A stretch of 6,683 nt of DNA from JANNSW01 sp031431235 (lineage in GTDB: Bacteria; Pseudomonadota; Alphaproteobacteria; Rhizobiales; Hyphomicrobiaceae): the NCBI GenBank assembly GCA_031431235.1, contig JANPDA010000252.1:1-6683 (forward strand). Reading direction: 5' to 3'. Under the pieces are notes generated by a model. That model made no database searches. It was not told the origin of the DNA and worked only from the letters and a program-made list of their open reading frames with translations. A program made the translations under genes and the position numbers. This document shows, in pieces, positions 1 to 5,552 of this stretch. How positions within the stretch are numbered: the first letter of the stretch is position 1; each line of letters begins with the position of its first letter.

Positions 1-130
1 CGGTCTTGGCGAAGGCATCGAGGCTCATCATGCCGTCGTGCGGGAAATCCGGCATCCGCCAGGCGCCCCGATGGTAGCCCAGCTTGTAGACGGAGAGCCC
101 CAGCGACATCTGCTTCGAAGGTTCTGCCAT
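1..130 (-). CDS. Luciferase-like FMN-dependent monooxygenase (NtaA/SnaA/DszA type), N-terminal fragment
   Basis: Only the first 43 codons are inside the window; the gene runs off the left edge. The start ATG (128-130 on the minus strand) follows a good ribosome binding site, GAGGAAGG, about ten bases upstream. The peptide begins MAEPSKQMSLGLSVYKLGYH and continues with GAWRMPDFP, then a Met-Ser-Leu-Asp stretch. This fits the conserved beginning of the nitrilotriacetate/pristinamycin/dibenzothiophene-sulfone monooxygenase group: a short beta strand, a Gly-His pair, then an AWR-x-P-D motif before the first helix. Members use reduced FMN from a partner reductase and O2 to oxidise small organic molecules, acting as TIM barrels in the cytoplasm. 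The substrate cannot be read from this fragment. It is the last gene in the minus-strand series and lies about 200 bp beyond the GS-tail remnant. The family call rests on short motifs recalled from memory. Confidence 0.7.
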   Translation of the reverse strand, partial: MAEPSKQMSLGLSVYKLGYHRGAWRMPDFPHDGMMSLDAFAKT

Positions 131-297
131 GGCTGCCTCGCCTTCCTCACCGGGGCGCCGCGATCGGTCGGTGGCGCACGCCGTTCCGCCGAGTGATGAC
201 GCTATTCTGGCCGACAACAATGCCATCCCGGCATCGCCCCGTGCAATGCTCCCCAGCCAGGACAGCAGACCATGAGCTTGGCACCACCGTCGCCGGA

Positions 298-320
298 GGC
301 CGCTGGCGCGCGCAGCGGCC
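298..320 (-). terminator. Hairpin downstream of the GS-tail remnant (terminator-like, no T tract)
   Basis: GGCCGCTG (298-305) and CAGCGGCC (313-320) form a perfect 8-bp stem with a 7-nt GC loop. On the minus strand it lies seven bases after the stop codon of the GS remnant (328-330). No run of T follows, so it is not a classical intrinsic terminator. The position suggests it once marked the 3' end of the lost gene. It could still act as a transcript-end or stability hairpin. Confidence 0.4.
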
Positions 321-327
321 ATCCCGC

Positions 328-432
328 TCAACTCCGCTCGAACCCGTGCCGCAGCTCCCAGTCGGTGATGCGCCGGTCGTACTCGAACAGCTCCCAGCGG
401 GCGGTGTTGAGGTCGTGGTCGATGGTGGTCTC
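328..432 (-). pseudogene. C-terminal remnant of a second glutamine-synthetase-like gene
   Basis: Reading the minus strand toward the TGA at 328-330, about 34 codons end in WELFEYDRRITDWELRHGFE-R-S. This is nearly the same as the last residues of the intact GS-like protein at 1116-2483, whose tail reads WEQFEYDRRITDWELRRGFE-R-S. Upstream of about position 432 the similarity stops. The frame is closed by a TAA at 454-456, which is also the stop codon of the HEPN pseudogene. No start codon, N-terminal domain or catalytic residues remain, so it cannot be functional. The first ~60 bases from the stop differ from the intact gene at only a few positions, while the next ~45 are clearly diverged. It is therefore a separate paralogue (or a gene-converted tail) rather than a simple recent copy. 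Two tandem GS-like genes, one later deleted down to its tail, is the simplest history. Confidence 0.8.
348..388. repeat. 41-bp perfect direct repeat, copy 1 (GS gene tail)
   Basis: This stretch is identical base for base to 1136-1176, 788 bp away in the same orientation. It encodes the conserved tail from the Phe of the FEYDRR motif to the Arg just before the final HGFERS/RGFERS residues. The two copies flank the MNT/HEPN module. A shared coding origin explains the repeat, but it also offers homology for deletion of the module. Confidence 0.9.
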
Positions 433-453
433 GCAACAAACCAAGCCGGCCCT

Positions 454-716
454 TTACACCTGAGGCGGGGTGGCCTGCATGAGCTCGATCACACGCCTCA
501 GTTCAGTCAGCTCGACCCGTACGATTTCCCACACGATCTCGCTGTCGACGGCGTGGTACGAGTGCCTGATCCGGTTGCCGATATCAGCGATCCGCCGCCA
601 AGGGATCGAAGCATGTCGGGCTTTCCAATCGTCCGGGATATGCCGGTCCGCTGCTGAACCAACTCGATCGAGTCGACGATGTGCCCCAAGCGTTCCGATG
701 GCGTGGGCATCGCCAT
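454..716 (-). pseudogene. HEPN-domain (DUF86/HepT-like) toxin gene with internal frame-breaking deletion
   Basis: The start ATG (714-716) overlaps the TGA of the MNT gene as TGATG, typical of a translationally coupled pair. The first ~22 codons read MAMPTPSERLGHIVDSIELV then QQ, matching the first helix of DUF86 proteins. The reading then continues in another frame as AADRHIPDDWKARHASIPW, followed by ADIGNRIRHSYHAVD and VWEIVRVEL, ending at TAA 454-456. These match the second half of the family. The middle of the domain (about 30-40 residues between the first helix and the IPDD segment in typical 110-120-residue members) is absent. The 263-nt span is not a multiple of three, so the junction near 650 is a real frame break. 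HEPN toxins are RNases with an R-x4-6-H motif. Here the Arg position before NRIRH is Gly, as in a divergent RHxY subgroup I recall less surely. The toxin is very probably dead. Confidence 0.8.
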
Positions 717-1012
717 CAGAACACCGGGACGAGGTCATCGGCAATCCGTCGGGCGAAGTCCGCCGGCACGGATCGCCGCAACACCACCTGGGCGCCGAGA
801 CCAGTTGCCTCTTCGATGAGGAGCGCAACCCCGGAGAGATTGAGGAGGGAAAATCGCACATCGGGTCTAATGTCGATCAACACATCGAGATCGCTGTCGG
901 GGCCAGCGTCGTCGCGCGCACGTGAGCCGAAAATAGCCAAGTGCTGTACCCCTTCCGCATCGAGGGGCAAGCGAGCGCCGTGCAAGCGAGCAATCAGATC
1001 CGCCTTCGTCAT
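716..1012 (-). CDS. MNT-type minimal nucleotidyltransferase (MntA-like antitoxin)
   Basis: A 98-residue protein, the usual size of minimal nucleotidyltransferases. The motif GSRARDDAGPDSDLD at residues 29-43 is the GS-x10-DxD signature, with Asp41 and Asp43 as metal ligands. The C-terminal ADFARRIADDLVPVF segment is also typical. In type VII MntA-HepT systems the antitoxin AMPylates a tyrosine next to the HEPN active site. The expected third acidic residue, in the late VDLV-like strand, reads QVVLRR here, with Val in the Asp position; whether that weakens catalysis cannot be judged from sequence alone. I chose the MTKADLIARL start because it gives the family length. A longer frame begins at 1078 but adds residues unlike the family. 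No clear Shine-Dalgarno lies upstream. Its stop overlaps the HEPN start, and it lies 103 bp downstream of the GS-like gene. With its partner broken, it is an orphan antitoxin, possibly on its way to decay. Confidence 0.85.
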   Translation of the reverse strand: MTKADLIARLHGARLPLDAEGVQHLAIFGSRARDDAGPDSDLDVLIDIRPDVRFSLLNLSGVALLIEEATGLGAQVVLRRSVPADFARRIADDLVPVF

Positions 1013-1115
1013 CCATTGAAAATAGCAGATCAACCCAACCCAGTCATCCGTTTGGAAGTAGCAATGAACCGCCAGCACCGCCTGCGGGCTCGCCTTCGCC
1101 GACGCGACGACACCC

Positions 1116-2483
1116 TCAGCTGCGCTCGAACCCGCGCCGCAGCTCCCAGTCGGTGATGCGCCGGTCGTACTCGAACTGCTCCCATTCGGCAGTGTGGATG
1201 TAGTGGTCCATCACGTCCTGGCCAAAGGCCTCGTGCAGCATGGCCGAGCCTTTCATCGTGCCGATCGCCTCGCGCAGGGTTTTGGGGATCTCGCGCAGGT
1301 TCTTGGCGGTGTAGGCATCGCCCGCGAACACCGGCTCCAGCTCGAGCTTCTCCTCGATGCCACGCAGGCCGGCTGCCAGCAGCGCCGCGTAGGCGAGATA
1401 GGGATTCAAATCCGCCCCCCCGATCCGGCACTCGACCCGCACGGCTTTGCTCTCCATCCCGCAGACGCGAAAACCCGCCGTGCGGTTGTCGAACGACCAG
1501 ATCGAGCGCGTGGGCGCGAAGGTGCCGACCATGAAGCGCTTGTAGGAGTTGACATAAGGGGCGAGGAACCAGGTGATCTCGCGGGAGTATTTGAGCTGGC
1601 CCGCGAGGAAGAAGCGCATCATCTCGCTCATGCCGTGCTCGGCGGTCGGGTCGTAGAACAGCGAATGACCGTTCTGGTGCCAGAGCGACATGTGGATGTG
1701 CGAGGAGTTGCCGGCAAGGCCATAGTCCCACTTGGCCATGAAGGTGACGGCCTTGCCCTGCAGGTGGGCGATCTCCTTGATGCCGTTCTTCATGATGACG
1801 TGGCGGTCGGCCATGTCGAGCACGTCCGAATAGCGGACGTTGATCTCCTCTTGCCCCGGCCCCCACTCGCCCTTGGAGTTCTCGACCGGGATGCCGGCGC
1901 CCATCAGCCCGTTGCGGATCGCCCGCATGAAGGGCTCTTCCTTGGTGGTCTGCAGGATGTGATAGTCCTCGATATAGCGGCCGGCGGTTTTCGCCTGCTT
2001 GTAGTGCTTGTCGGCGAGGGCCTCGTAGCTCTCGTCGAACAGGAAGAACTCGAGCTCGGAAGCCGCCAGCGCCTTCATGCCGGTCGCGGCGATCCGCTCG
2101 GCCTGCCTTTTCAGGATGCCGCGCGGGGAATGCGGCACGTCGGCGTGAGTGTGATGGTCCTGCACGTCGGCGAGGACGAGCGCGGTGCCCTCGAGCCAGG
2201 GAATGCGGCGCAGCGTCGTCATCACCGGCTTCAGGGTGAAATCGCCATAGCCCTTCTCCCAGGAGGCCGCCTTGTAGCCGGGCACCGGCTCCATGTCGAT
2301 GTCGAGGGCGAGCAGATAGTTGCAGGCATGCGTCTCCTCGTAGGCGCCCTCGCAGAAGAACTGGGCATGGAAGCGCTTGCCGATGAGGCGGCCCTGCAGA
2401 TCAGGAAAGCAGACGACGACCGTGTCGATCTCGCCCTTGTTGGTGAGGGCCTTCAACTCGTCGAGGGTGAGCATGCCTTGCAT
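1116..2483 (-). CDS. Glutamine-synthetase-like gamma-glutamylamine ligase (GlnA3/GlnA4/PuuA type)
   Basis: A 455-residue GS-fold protein. The N-terminal beta-grasp domain (about 1-105) carries FPDLQGRLIGKR. The catalytic domain has the metal/glutamate ligands SELEFF (Glu143, Glu145), EWGPGQEE (Glu206, Glu213), GNSSHIH (His262), NSYKRF (Arg316), NRTAGFR (Arg334, Arg339) and ECRIGGADLNPYL (Glu351, Arg353). All key positions of the fold appear present, so it should be active. The Tyr adenylylated in housekeeping GlnA is replaced (AKNLREIP, residues 393-400), arguing against GlnE control. The ending DWELRRGFERS and the overall pattern are those of relatives that couple glutamate to polyamines, ethanolamine or other amines using ATP. 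The actual amine is not readable. The start has AGGAA seven bases upstream. The gene follows a strong terminator, so it needs its own promoter; TTGAGT (2542-2547) and TAGACC (2520-2525) with a 16-bp spacer are a weak candidate. The upstream neighbour is a permease, consistent with import of its substrate. Confidence 0.88.
   Translation of the reverse strand: MQGMLTLDELKALTNKGEIDTVVVCFPDLQGRLIGKRFHAQFFCEGAYEETHACNYLLALDIDMEPVPGYKAASWEKGYGDFTLKPVMTTLRRIPWLEGTALVLADVQDHHTHADVPHSPRGILKRQAERIAATGMKALAASELEFFLFDESYEALADKHYKQAKTAGRYIEDYHILQTTKEEPFMRAIRNGLMGAGIPVENSKGEWGPGQEEINVRYSDVLDMADRHVIMKNGIKEIAHLQGKAVTFMAKWDYGLAGNSSHIHMSLWHQNGHSLFYDPTAEHGMSEMMRFFLAGQLKYSREITWFLAPYVNSYKRFMVGTFAPTRSIWSFDNRTAGFRVCGMESKAVRVECRIGGADLNPYLAYAALLAAGLRGIEEKLELEPVFAGDAYTAKNLREIPKTLREAIGTMKGSAMLHEAFGQDVMDHYIHTAEWEQFEYDRRITDWELRRGFERS
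1136..1176. repeat. 41-bp perfect direct repeat, copy 2 (within GS-like CDS)
   Basis: Identical to 348-388. This copy lies inside the intact GS-like gene near its 3' end. Together the two copies bracket the MNT/HEPN module. Confidence 0.9.
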
Positions 2484-2561
2484 GATGCGTTTCCTGTGCT
2501 CTTGGTTTTTAATGGGGCAGGTCTAGCCGGGTCGCGGAGCAACTCAAAGCGGGCGACGCCG

Positions 2562-2596
2562 TAAAATGGAAAAGGCCGCGCCTCGGTGGCGCGGCC
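2562..2596 (-). terminator. Rho-independent terminator after the permease gene
   Basis: GGCCGCGCC (2574-2582) and GGCGCGGCC (2588-2596) form a perfect 9-bp GC stem with a 5-nt loop. On the minus strand the stem is followed by TTTTCCATTTTA, an interrupted T tract. It sits 18 bases after the permease stop codon and about 80 bases before the GS-like start, so it should end permease transcripts and separate the two genes into different units, at least in part. Confidence 0.85.
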
Positions 2597-2614
2597 CCAT
2601 CTTTCGTCGCAGGC

Positions 2615-4414
2615 CTAGCTGCGCTCGCCGACAGCCTTCTCCTCGGCCGCGATTTGTGCCTTGCGTTGGGCGATCTCATCGCCGACCGGTGGGCCATTGA
2701 AACGCTTGCCGCCGAGCATGAGCGACAGCAATACCATCGCTGCCACCGCTGCGGCGAAGAAGATCGACCCTTCCCGGGCCAAACCGAGGAAGGTATCGCC
2801 GCCGCTGATGTCGAAGCCAGCCATGAAGTAGTAGACGACGGCGATTGTCGCCAGCGCCAGGAGCCCGCCAAGGCCCCGGTTGCCCTCCATGGATGCCCAG
2901 AACGAGGCGAGGCCGAGCAGCATCACCACGATCAGGTAGAGCACCTTCTCCTGTGGCGGTTGCACGCCGACGAAGATCAGAACCGCGCAGCCGATGATGG
3001 CGAGGACCGCCACCAGCATCGAGGCCCACCCGAGGCTGAACGGGCCCTTCGTCGACCACGCGCCGCTCATCTCGGCCCGCAGGCCGGCCGCGATCGGCAT
3101 CAGGTAGGAGAGGTAGAGGAACACCGCGCAACCGGTCGACAGCACCAGGAACGCGCCGCCGTAGAGGGTTGCGAGCACCGACAGGATGCCGCCGACCCAG
3201 ATGGCGGCACCCGGTGTACGCAGCGACGGGCTCACCTTGCGGAGCAAACCCGACATCGGCAGGCCGCCGTCTCGGGCGAACGCGTACATCATGCGCGACG
3301 TCGAGGTCAGGCCGGCGAGCGCGCACAGGAAGTTCGACACGACGATGCCGACGATCAGGATCGCCTTCGCCACACCGGGCATCCCCGAGCTGGCCATCAG
3401 CCAGTTGAACGAGCCCCAGCCCTGCTTGGCAGCGGCCGTGACACCATCGATCGTGACCGTCTTGGTGGCATCCAAAGGATCCGGCCCGGTCTGGTCGGGC
3501 AACGCCAACACGAAGGCACAGACCATGATGTAGCCGACCAGGAACGACCACCACACCGAGCGGATCATGCCCCTGGGCACCTCGCGCGGCGCGTTACGCG
3601 TCTCCTCGGACGTATGCGCTGACGCATCGAACCCGGTGATCGTGTAAACGCCGTGCAACAGGCCGATGCCCAGAATGTAGGCTGCGACCGTCGCAGCCGG
3701 CCAAACTCCGCCACCCGCATCACCCGTGAAGTTGGTGAAGGTGTAAAGCCGGCTGAAGTCGAGCGACGGCGCAAAGGCGAGGAAGCCGAGCGTCAACAGC
3801 ACGGCCGTCGCCAGGATCAGGTAGCCGCTGAAATCGGTGAGGATGGTCGTCAGGCGCAGGAAGTAGTGATTGAGGATCGCCTGCAGCGCCGTGATGCCGG
3901 CGATGAAGAAAGTCTGCGTGTACCAGCCCTGATCGAACGGCACCGCCGACACCCAGCCCGCCGCCGCCACGTCCCAGCCCATCACTTGAGCGAGGAACAG
4001 ATCGCGGGTGAGCAGGAACACGCCCATGTTGACCGATGAGACGACGAAGATGAGACCGAGCAGATTGAACCACGCCGCCGCCCAGCCCCAGCCGCGACCA
4101 CCCAGGATCGAGGCCCAGTGGTAGATGCCGCCCGCGGTCGGATAGGCCGAGGCGATCTGACCCATGGCCGCAGCCACAATCAACGCGAACACGGAAGCGA
4201 TCGGCCAGCCGATGCCGATCGAGGCGCCGCCGCCTGCCGACAGCGCCGTCGGGAAGGCGGTGATGCCGCCGGCGACGATGCAGATGATGGCGAACGAGAT
4301 CGCGAAGTTCTGGAACGCGCCCATGCGCCGCGTCAACTCTTGGGCATATCCCATCTCATGCAGGACCTTCTTGTCGGCCTGCAACTCTTGGTCTGAATAG
4401 CCTTCTCGAGCCAT
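2615..4414 (-). CDS. APC-superfamily permease of the amino acid/choline transporter (ACT) family
   Basis: A 599-residue integral membrane protein. The N-terminal YAQELTRRMGAFQNFAISFA (23-42), YPTAGGIYHW (91-100), GFDASAHTSEETRNAPREVP (261-280) and SRMMYAFARDGGLP (373-386) are hallmarks of the ACT family, which includes yeast Hnm1 (choline) and Uga4 (GABA) and many bacterial amino acid/amine transporters. Hydrophobic segments lie near 34-57, 68-90, 110-137, 168-185, 193-216, 238-260, 288-305, 346-370, 403-423, 424-443, 461-484, 491-508, 513-533 and 550-567: about 14, two more than the 12-segment core, with a short charged cytoplasmic tail. An in-frame ATG exists at 4513, but I chose 4414 (MAREGYSDQE) because AAGGGGGAG lies just upstream and the protein then begins like its relatives. 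It probably imports an amino acid or amine by cation symport. The adjacent gamma-glutamylamine ligase hints at an amine such as a polyamine, ethanolamine or GABA, but the substrate is inferred. Confidence 0.9.
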   Translation of the reverse strand: MAREGYSDQELQADKKVLHEMGYAQELTRRMGAFQNFAISFAIICIVAGGITAFPTALSAGGGASIGIGWPIASVFALIVAAAMGQIASAYPTAGGIYHWASILGGRGWGWAAAWFNLLGLIFVVSSVNMGVFLLTRDLFLAQVMGWDVAAAGWVSAVPFDQGWYTQTFFIAGITALQAILNHYFLRLTTILTDFSGYLILATAVLLTLGFLAFAPSLDFSRLYTFTNFTGDAGGGVWPAATVAAYILGIGLLHGVYTITGFDASAHTSEETRNAPREVPRGMIRSVWWSFLVGYIMVCAFVLALPDQTGPDPLDATKTVTIDGVTAAAKQGWGSFNWLMASSGMPGVAKAILIVGIVVSNFLCALAGLTSTSRMMYAFARDGGLPMSGLLRKVSPSLRTPGAAIWVGGILSVLATLYGGAFLVLSTGCAVFLYLSYLMPIAAGLRAEMSGAWSTKGPFSLGWASMLVAVLAIIGCAVLIFVGVQPPQEKVLYLIVVMLLGLASFWASMEGNRGLGGLLALATIAVVYYFMAGFDISGGDTFLGLAREGSIFFAAAVAAMVLLSLMLGGKRFNGPPVGDEIAQRKAQIAAEEKAVGERS

Positions 4415-4416
4415 AG

Positions 4417-4482
4417 CTCCCCCTTGCCTGGGGTCCAAGGCGGACCCCTGCGTGCGATCCGCAGTGACCCTCCGATCGAGGG
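4417..4482 (-). promoter_or_regulatory. Structured 5' leader of the permease gene with ribosome binding site
   Basis: On the minus strand two hairpins precede the permease start. The first is CCCTC-GATCG-GAGGG (4468-4482). The second is a perfect 7-bp stem, GGGGTCC and GGACCCC, with a 5-nt loop (4430-4448). The ribosome binding site AAGGGGGAG (4417-4425) follows. The descending arm's CCCC could instead pair with the GGGG of the ribosome binding site, so the two pairings exclude each other. The pairings are visible; a regulatory role is conjecture. The leader matches no riboswitch class I know. Confidence 0.35.
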
Positions 4483-4580
4483 GCGTTGATTTCACGGATT
4501 CGCCTGGAGGCATATTGCCCCATTGCCGCCATCTTTGCCAGCTGGACAGGAGGAACGCCGGATTCCATCGGCGAAGGGGG

Positions 4581-5435
4581 TCAGGGGGCCTTCAGGATCT
4601 CGCTCAGGAGTGTTTGCCCGCCGAGCTGGCGCGCTGTATCCTCGAAATGCTGCCGGAAGGCTTCGCCGAGCGCGCTATCGTAGCCGATACCTCGTGCATA
4701 TTCAACGAAGTAGCGCAGATCTTTCTCGGCATTCTCGACACTGAACAGATATCCCCTGAAATCACCCTTCATGGCCGCCACCATGATGCGCTCGAGGCTG
4801 CCGGAGCGGGCAGCGCCTGCCATGTTGACCTCGTAGAGCTTGCCCCAGTCGAGCCCTTCGGCCCTGGCGATCCGGTAGGCTTGGGCGACGAGGGCAGCCT
4901 GGCCGAGCGCGAGCAGATTGTTGAGGAGCTTGGCACGCATCGCGGCACCGACCGGTCCCATGTGCACGGCGATCTTGGAGTAGCACCGCGCCCAGGGCTC
5001 GACGCGGGCGAAATCGGCCTCGCTCGCCCCGACCAGGGTAGCGAGCTCGCCGGCCGCCGCCTGCTGCGCGCCGCCACCCATGGGGGCATCGGCATAGCTC
5101 GCGCCGGTCGCGGCGACGCGCTCGGCGAGCCGGACGGTCGACGACGGGTCGGAGGTGCCGGTGTCGATCACGATCTGGCCGGGTTTCAGGCGCGGCAACA
5201 TCGCCTCCACGGCCCCCTCGACCTGTCCGGAGTTGGCGACGCAGATGAAAATCGCGTCCTGTCCGGCGGGCATCTCGGCGATCGTGCCGACCTCGCTCGC
5301 CCCTTTGGCGAGCAGGTCCTCGACTGGCTGGCGGTTGCGATGGGCCCAGACCGTGACCGCATGGCCCTTCGCCAGCAGATTGGCGGCCATGCCGTGCCCC
5401 ATCATGCCGATGCCGATGAAACCGAGCTTTGCCAT
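4581..5435 (-). CDS. 3-hydroxyisobutyrate dehydrogenase-family NAD(P)-dependent oxidoreductase
   Basis: A 284-residue beta-hydroxyacid dehydrogenase. The Rossmann motif GFIGIGMMGHGMAANL spans residues 5-20 (GxGxxG). The substrate-binding segment DAPMGGGAQQAAAGELATLV begins at Asp116, and the catalytic-lysine motif MRAKLLNNLLALG has Lys169 and Asn173. The helical C-terminal domain (about 165-284) is complete, and the length equals the family norm. Members oxidise 3-hydroxyisobutyrate, tartronate semialdehyde, succinic semialdehyde/gamma-hydroxybutyrate or related beta-hydroxy acids. The DAPMGGG segment differs from the common DAPVSGG, so the substrate is uncertain. A start ATG with GGAG seven bases upstream supports the N-terminus. 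It lies downstream of the short-chain dehydrogenase gene (117-bp gap holding a heptamer palindrome) and 166 bp upstream of the permease. A weak 5-bp hairpin without a T tract (4556-4573) follows its stop. It may act in the same catabolic pathway, perhaps on a semialdehyde. Confidence 0.88.
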   Translation of the reverse strand: MAKLGFIGIGMMGHGMAANLLAKGHAVTVWAHRNRQPVEDLLAKGASEVGTIAEMPAGQDAIFICVANSGQVEGAVEAMLPRLKPGQIVIDTGTSDPSSTVRLAERVAATGASYADAPMGGGAQQAAAGELATLVGASEADFARVEPWARCYSKIAVHMGPVGAAMRAKLLNNLLALGQAALVAQAYRIARAEGLDWGKLYEVNMAGAARSGSLERIMVAAMKGDFRGYLFSVENAEKDLRYFVEYARGIGYDSALGEAFRQHFEDTARQLGGQTLLSEILKAP

Positions 5436-5459
5436 GGGGGTTCTCCGTTGGGGTTCAGC

Positions 5460-5547
5460 TTGTGAGTTGTGAGATTGTGAGTTGTGAGGTTGTGAAACAA
5501 AGTTTATATTGCCTCACTACTCACTACTCACAATTCACAATCTCACA
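5460..5547. repeat. Palindromic array of TTGTGAG heptamers between two dehydrogenase genes
   Basis: The left arm is two TTGTGAG units (5460-5473), one A, two more units (5475-5488), one G, then TTGTGA (5490-5495). The right arm, read on the minus strand from 5547, has TGTGAG, an A, then TTGTGAA, TTGTGAG, TAGTGAG and TAGTGAG. Positions 5468-5488 pair with 5527-5547 at 20 of 21 positions, around an AT-rich loop of about 38 nt that can partly pair further. The element starts five bases after the stop of the short-chain dehydrogenase and ends 24 bases before the start of the next gene. In RNA it would form a long stem. It is much more AT-rich than its neighbours. Confidence 0.9.
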
Positions 5548-5552
5548 CCTTC

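Noticed and set aside
454..861. A single 135-codon minus-strand gene covering the HEPN region.
   Set aside because: Its first half is out-of-frame reading of the MNT gene. Only the part below about position 655 matches HEPN. The proper start is the ATG at 716 in another frame, so the gene is broken rather than longer.
348..1176. The 41-bp direct repeats as attachment sites of an integrative element.
   Set aside because: The repeat is coding sequence for a conserved GS tail, no integrase is present, and homology continues imperfectly past the repeat into codons, so gene duplication explains it better.
1116..2483. Housekeeping glutamine synthetase glnA.
   Set aside because: The adenylylation Tyr is absent, the C-terminus is that of gamma-glutamylamine ligases, and no glnB, nitrogen-regulation gene or NtrC-type promoter lies nearby.
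1194..2564. A 456-codon open frame on the plus strand opposite the GS-like gene.
   Set aside because: It mirrors a well-conserved gene with complete catalytic motifs, and its own translation is low-complexity, rich in Val, Leu, Gly and His with no recognisable domain. Long antisense frames are expected in GC-rich genes with strong third-position bias.
4525..4545. A sigma-54 (-24/-12) promoter upstream of the permease (minus strand TGGCAAAGATGGCGGCA).
   Set aside because: The GG and GC dinucleotides are one base out of register and the TTGC part is missing, so the match is too weak.
4452..5465. A 337-codon plus-strand frame opposite the hydroxyisobutyrate dehydrogenase gene, and a similar 266-codon one at 5634-6434 opposite the short-chain dehydrogenase gene.
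   Set aside because: Both are antisense shadows of genes identified by motifs, lack a good ribosome binding site and show no domain.
5460..5547. A CRISPR array or transposon end.
   Set aside because: The units are seven bases long with no spacers between them, and there is no transposase or target-site duplication. It is a palindromic simple-repeat array.
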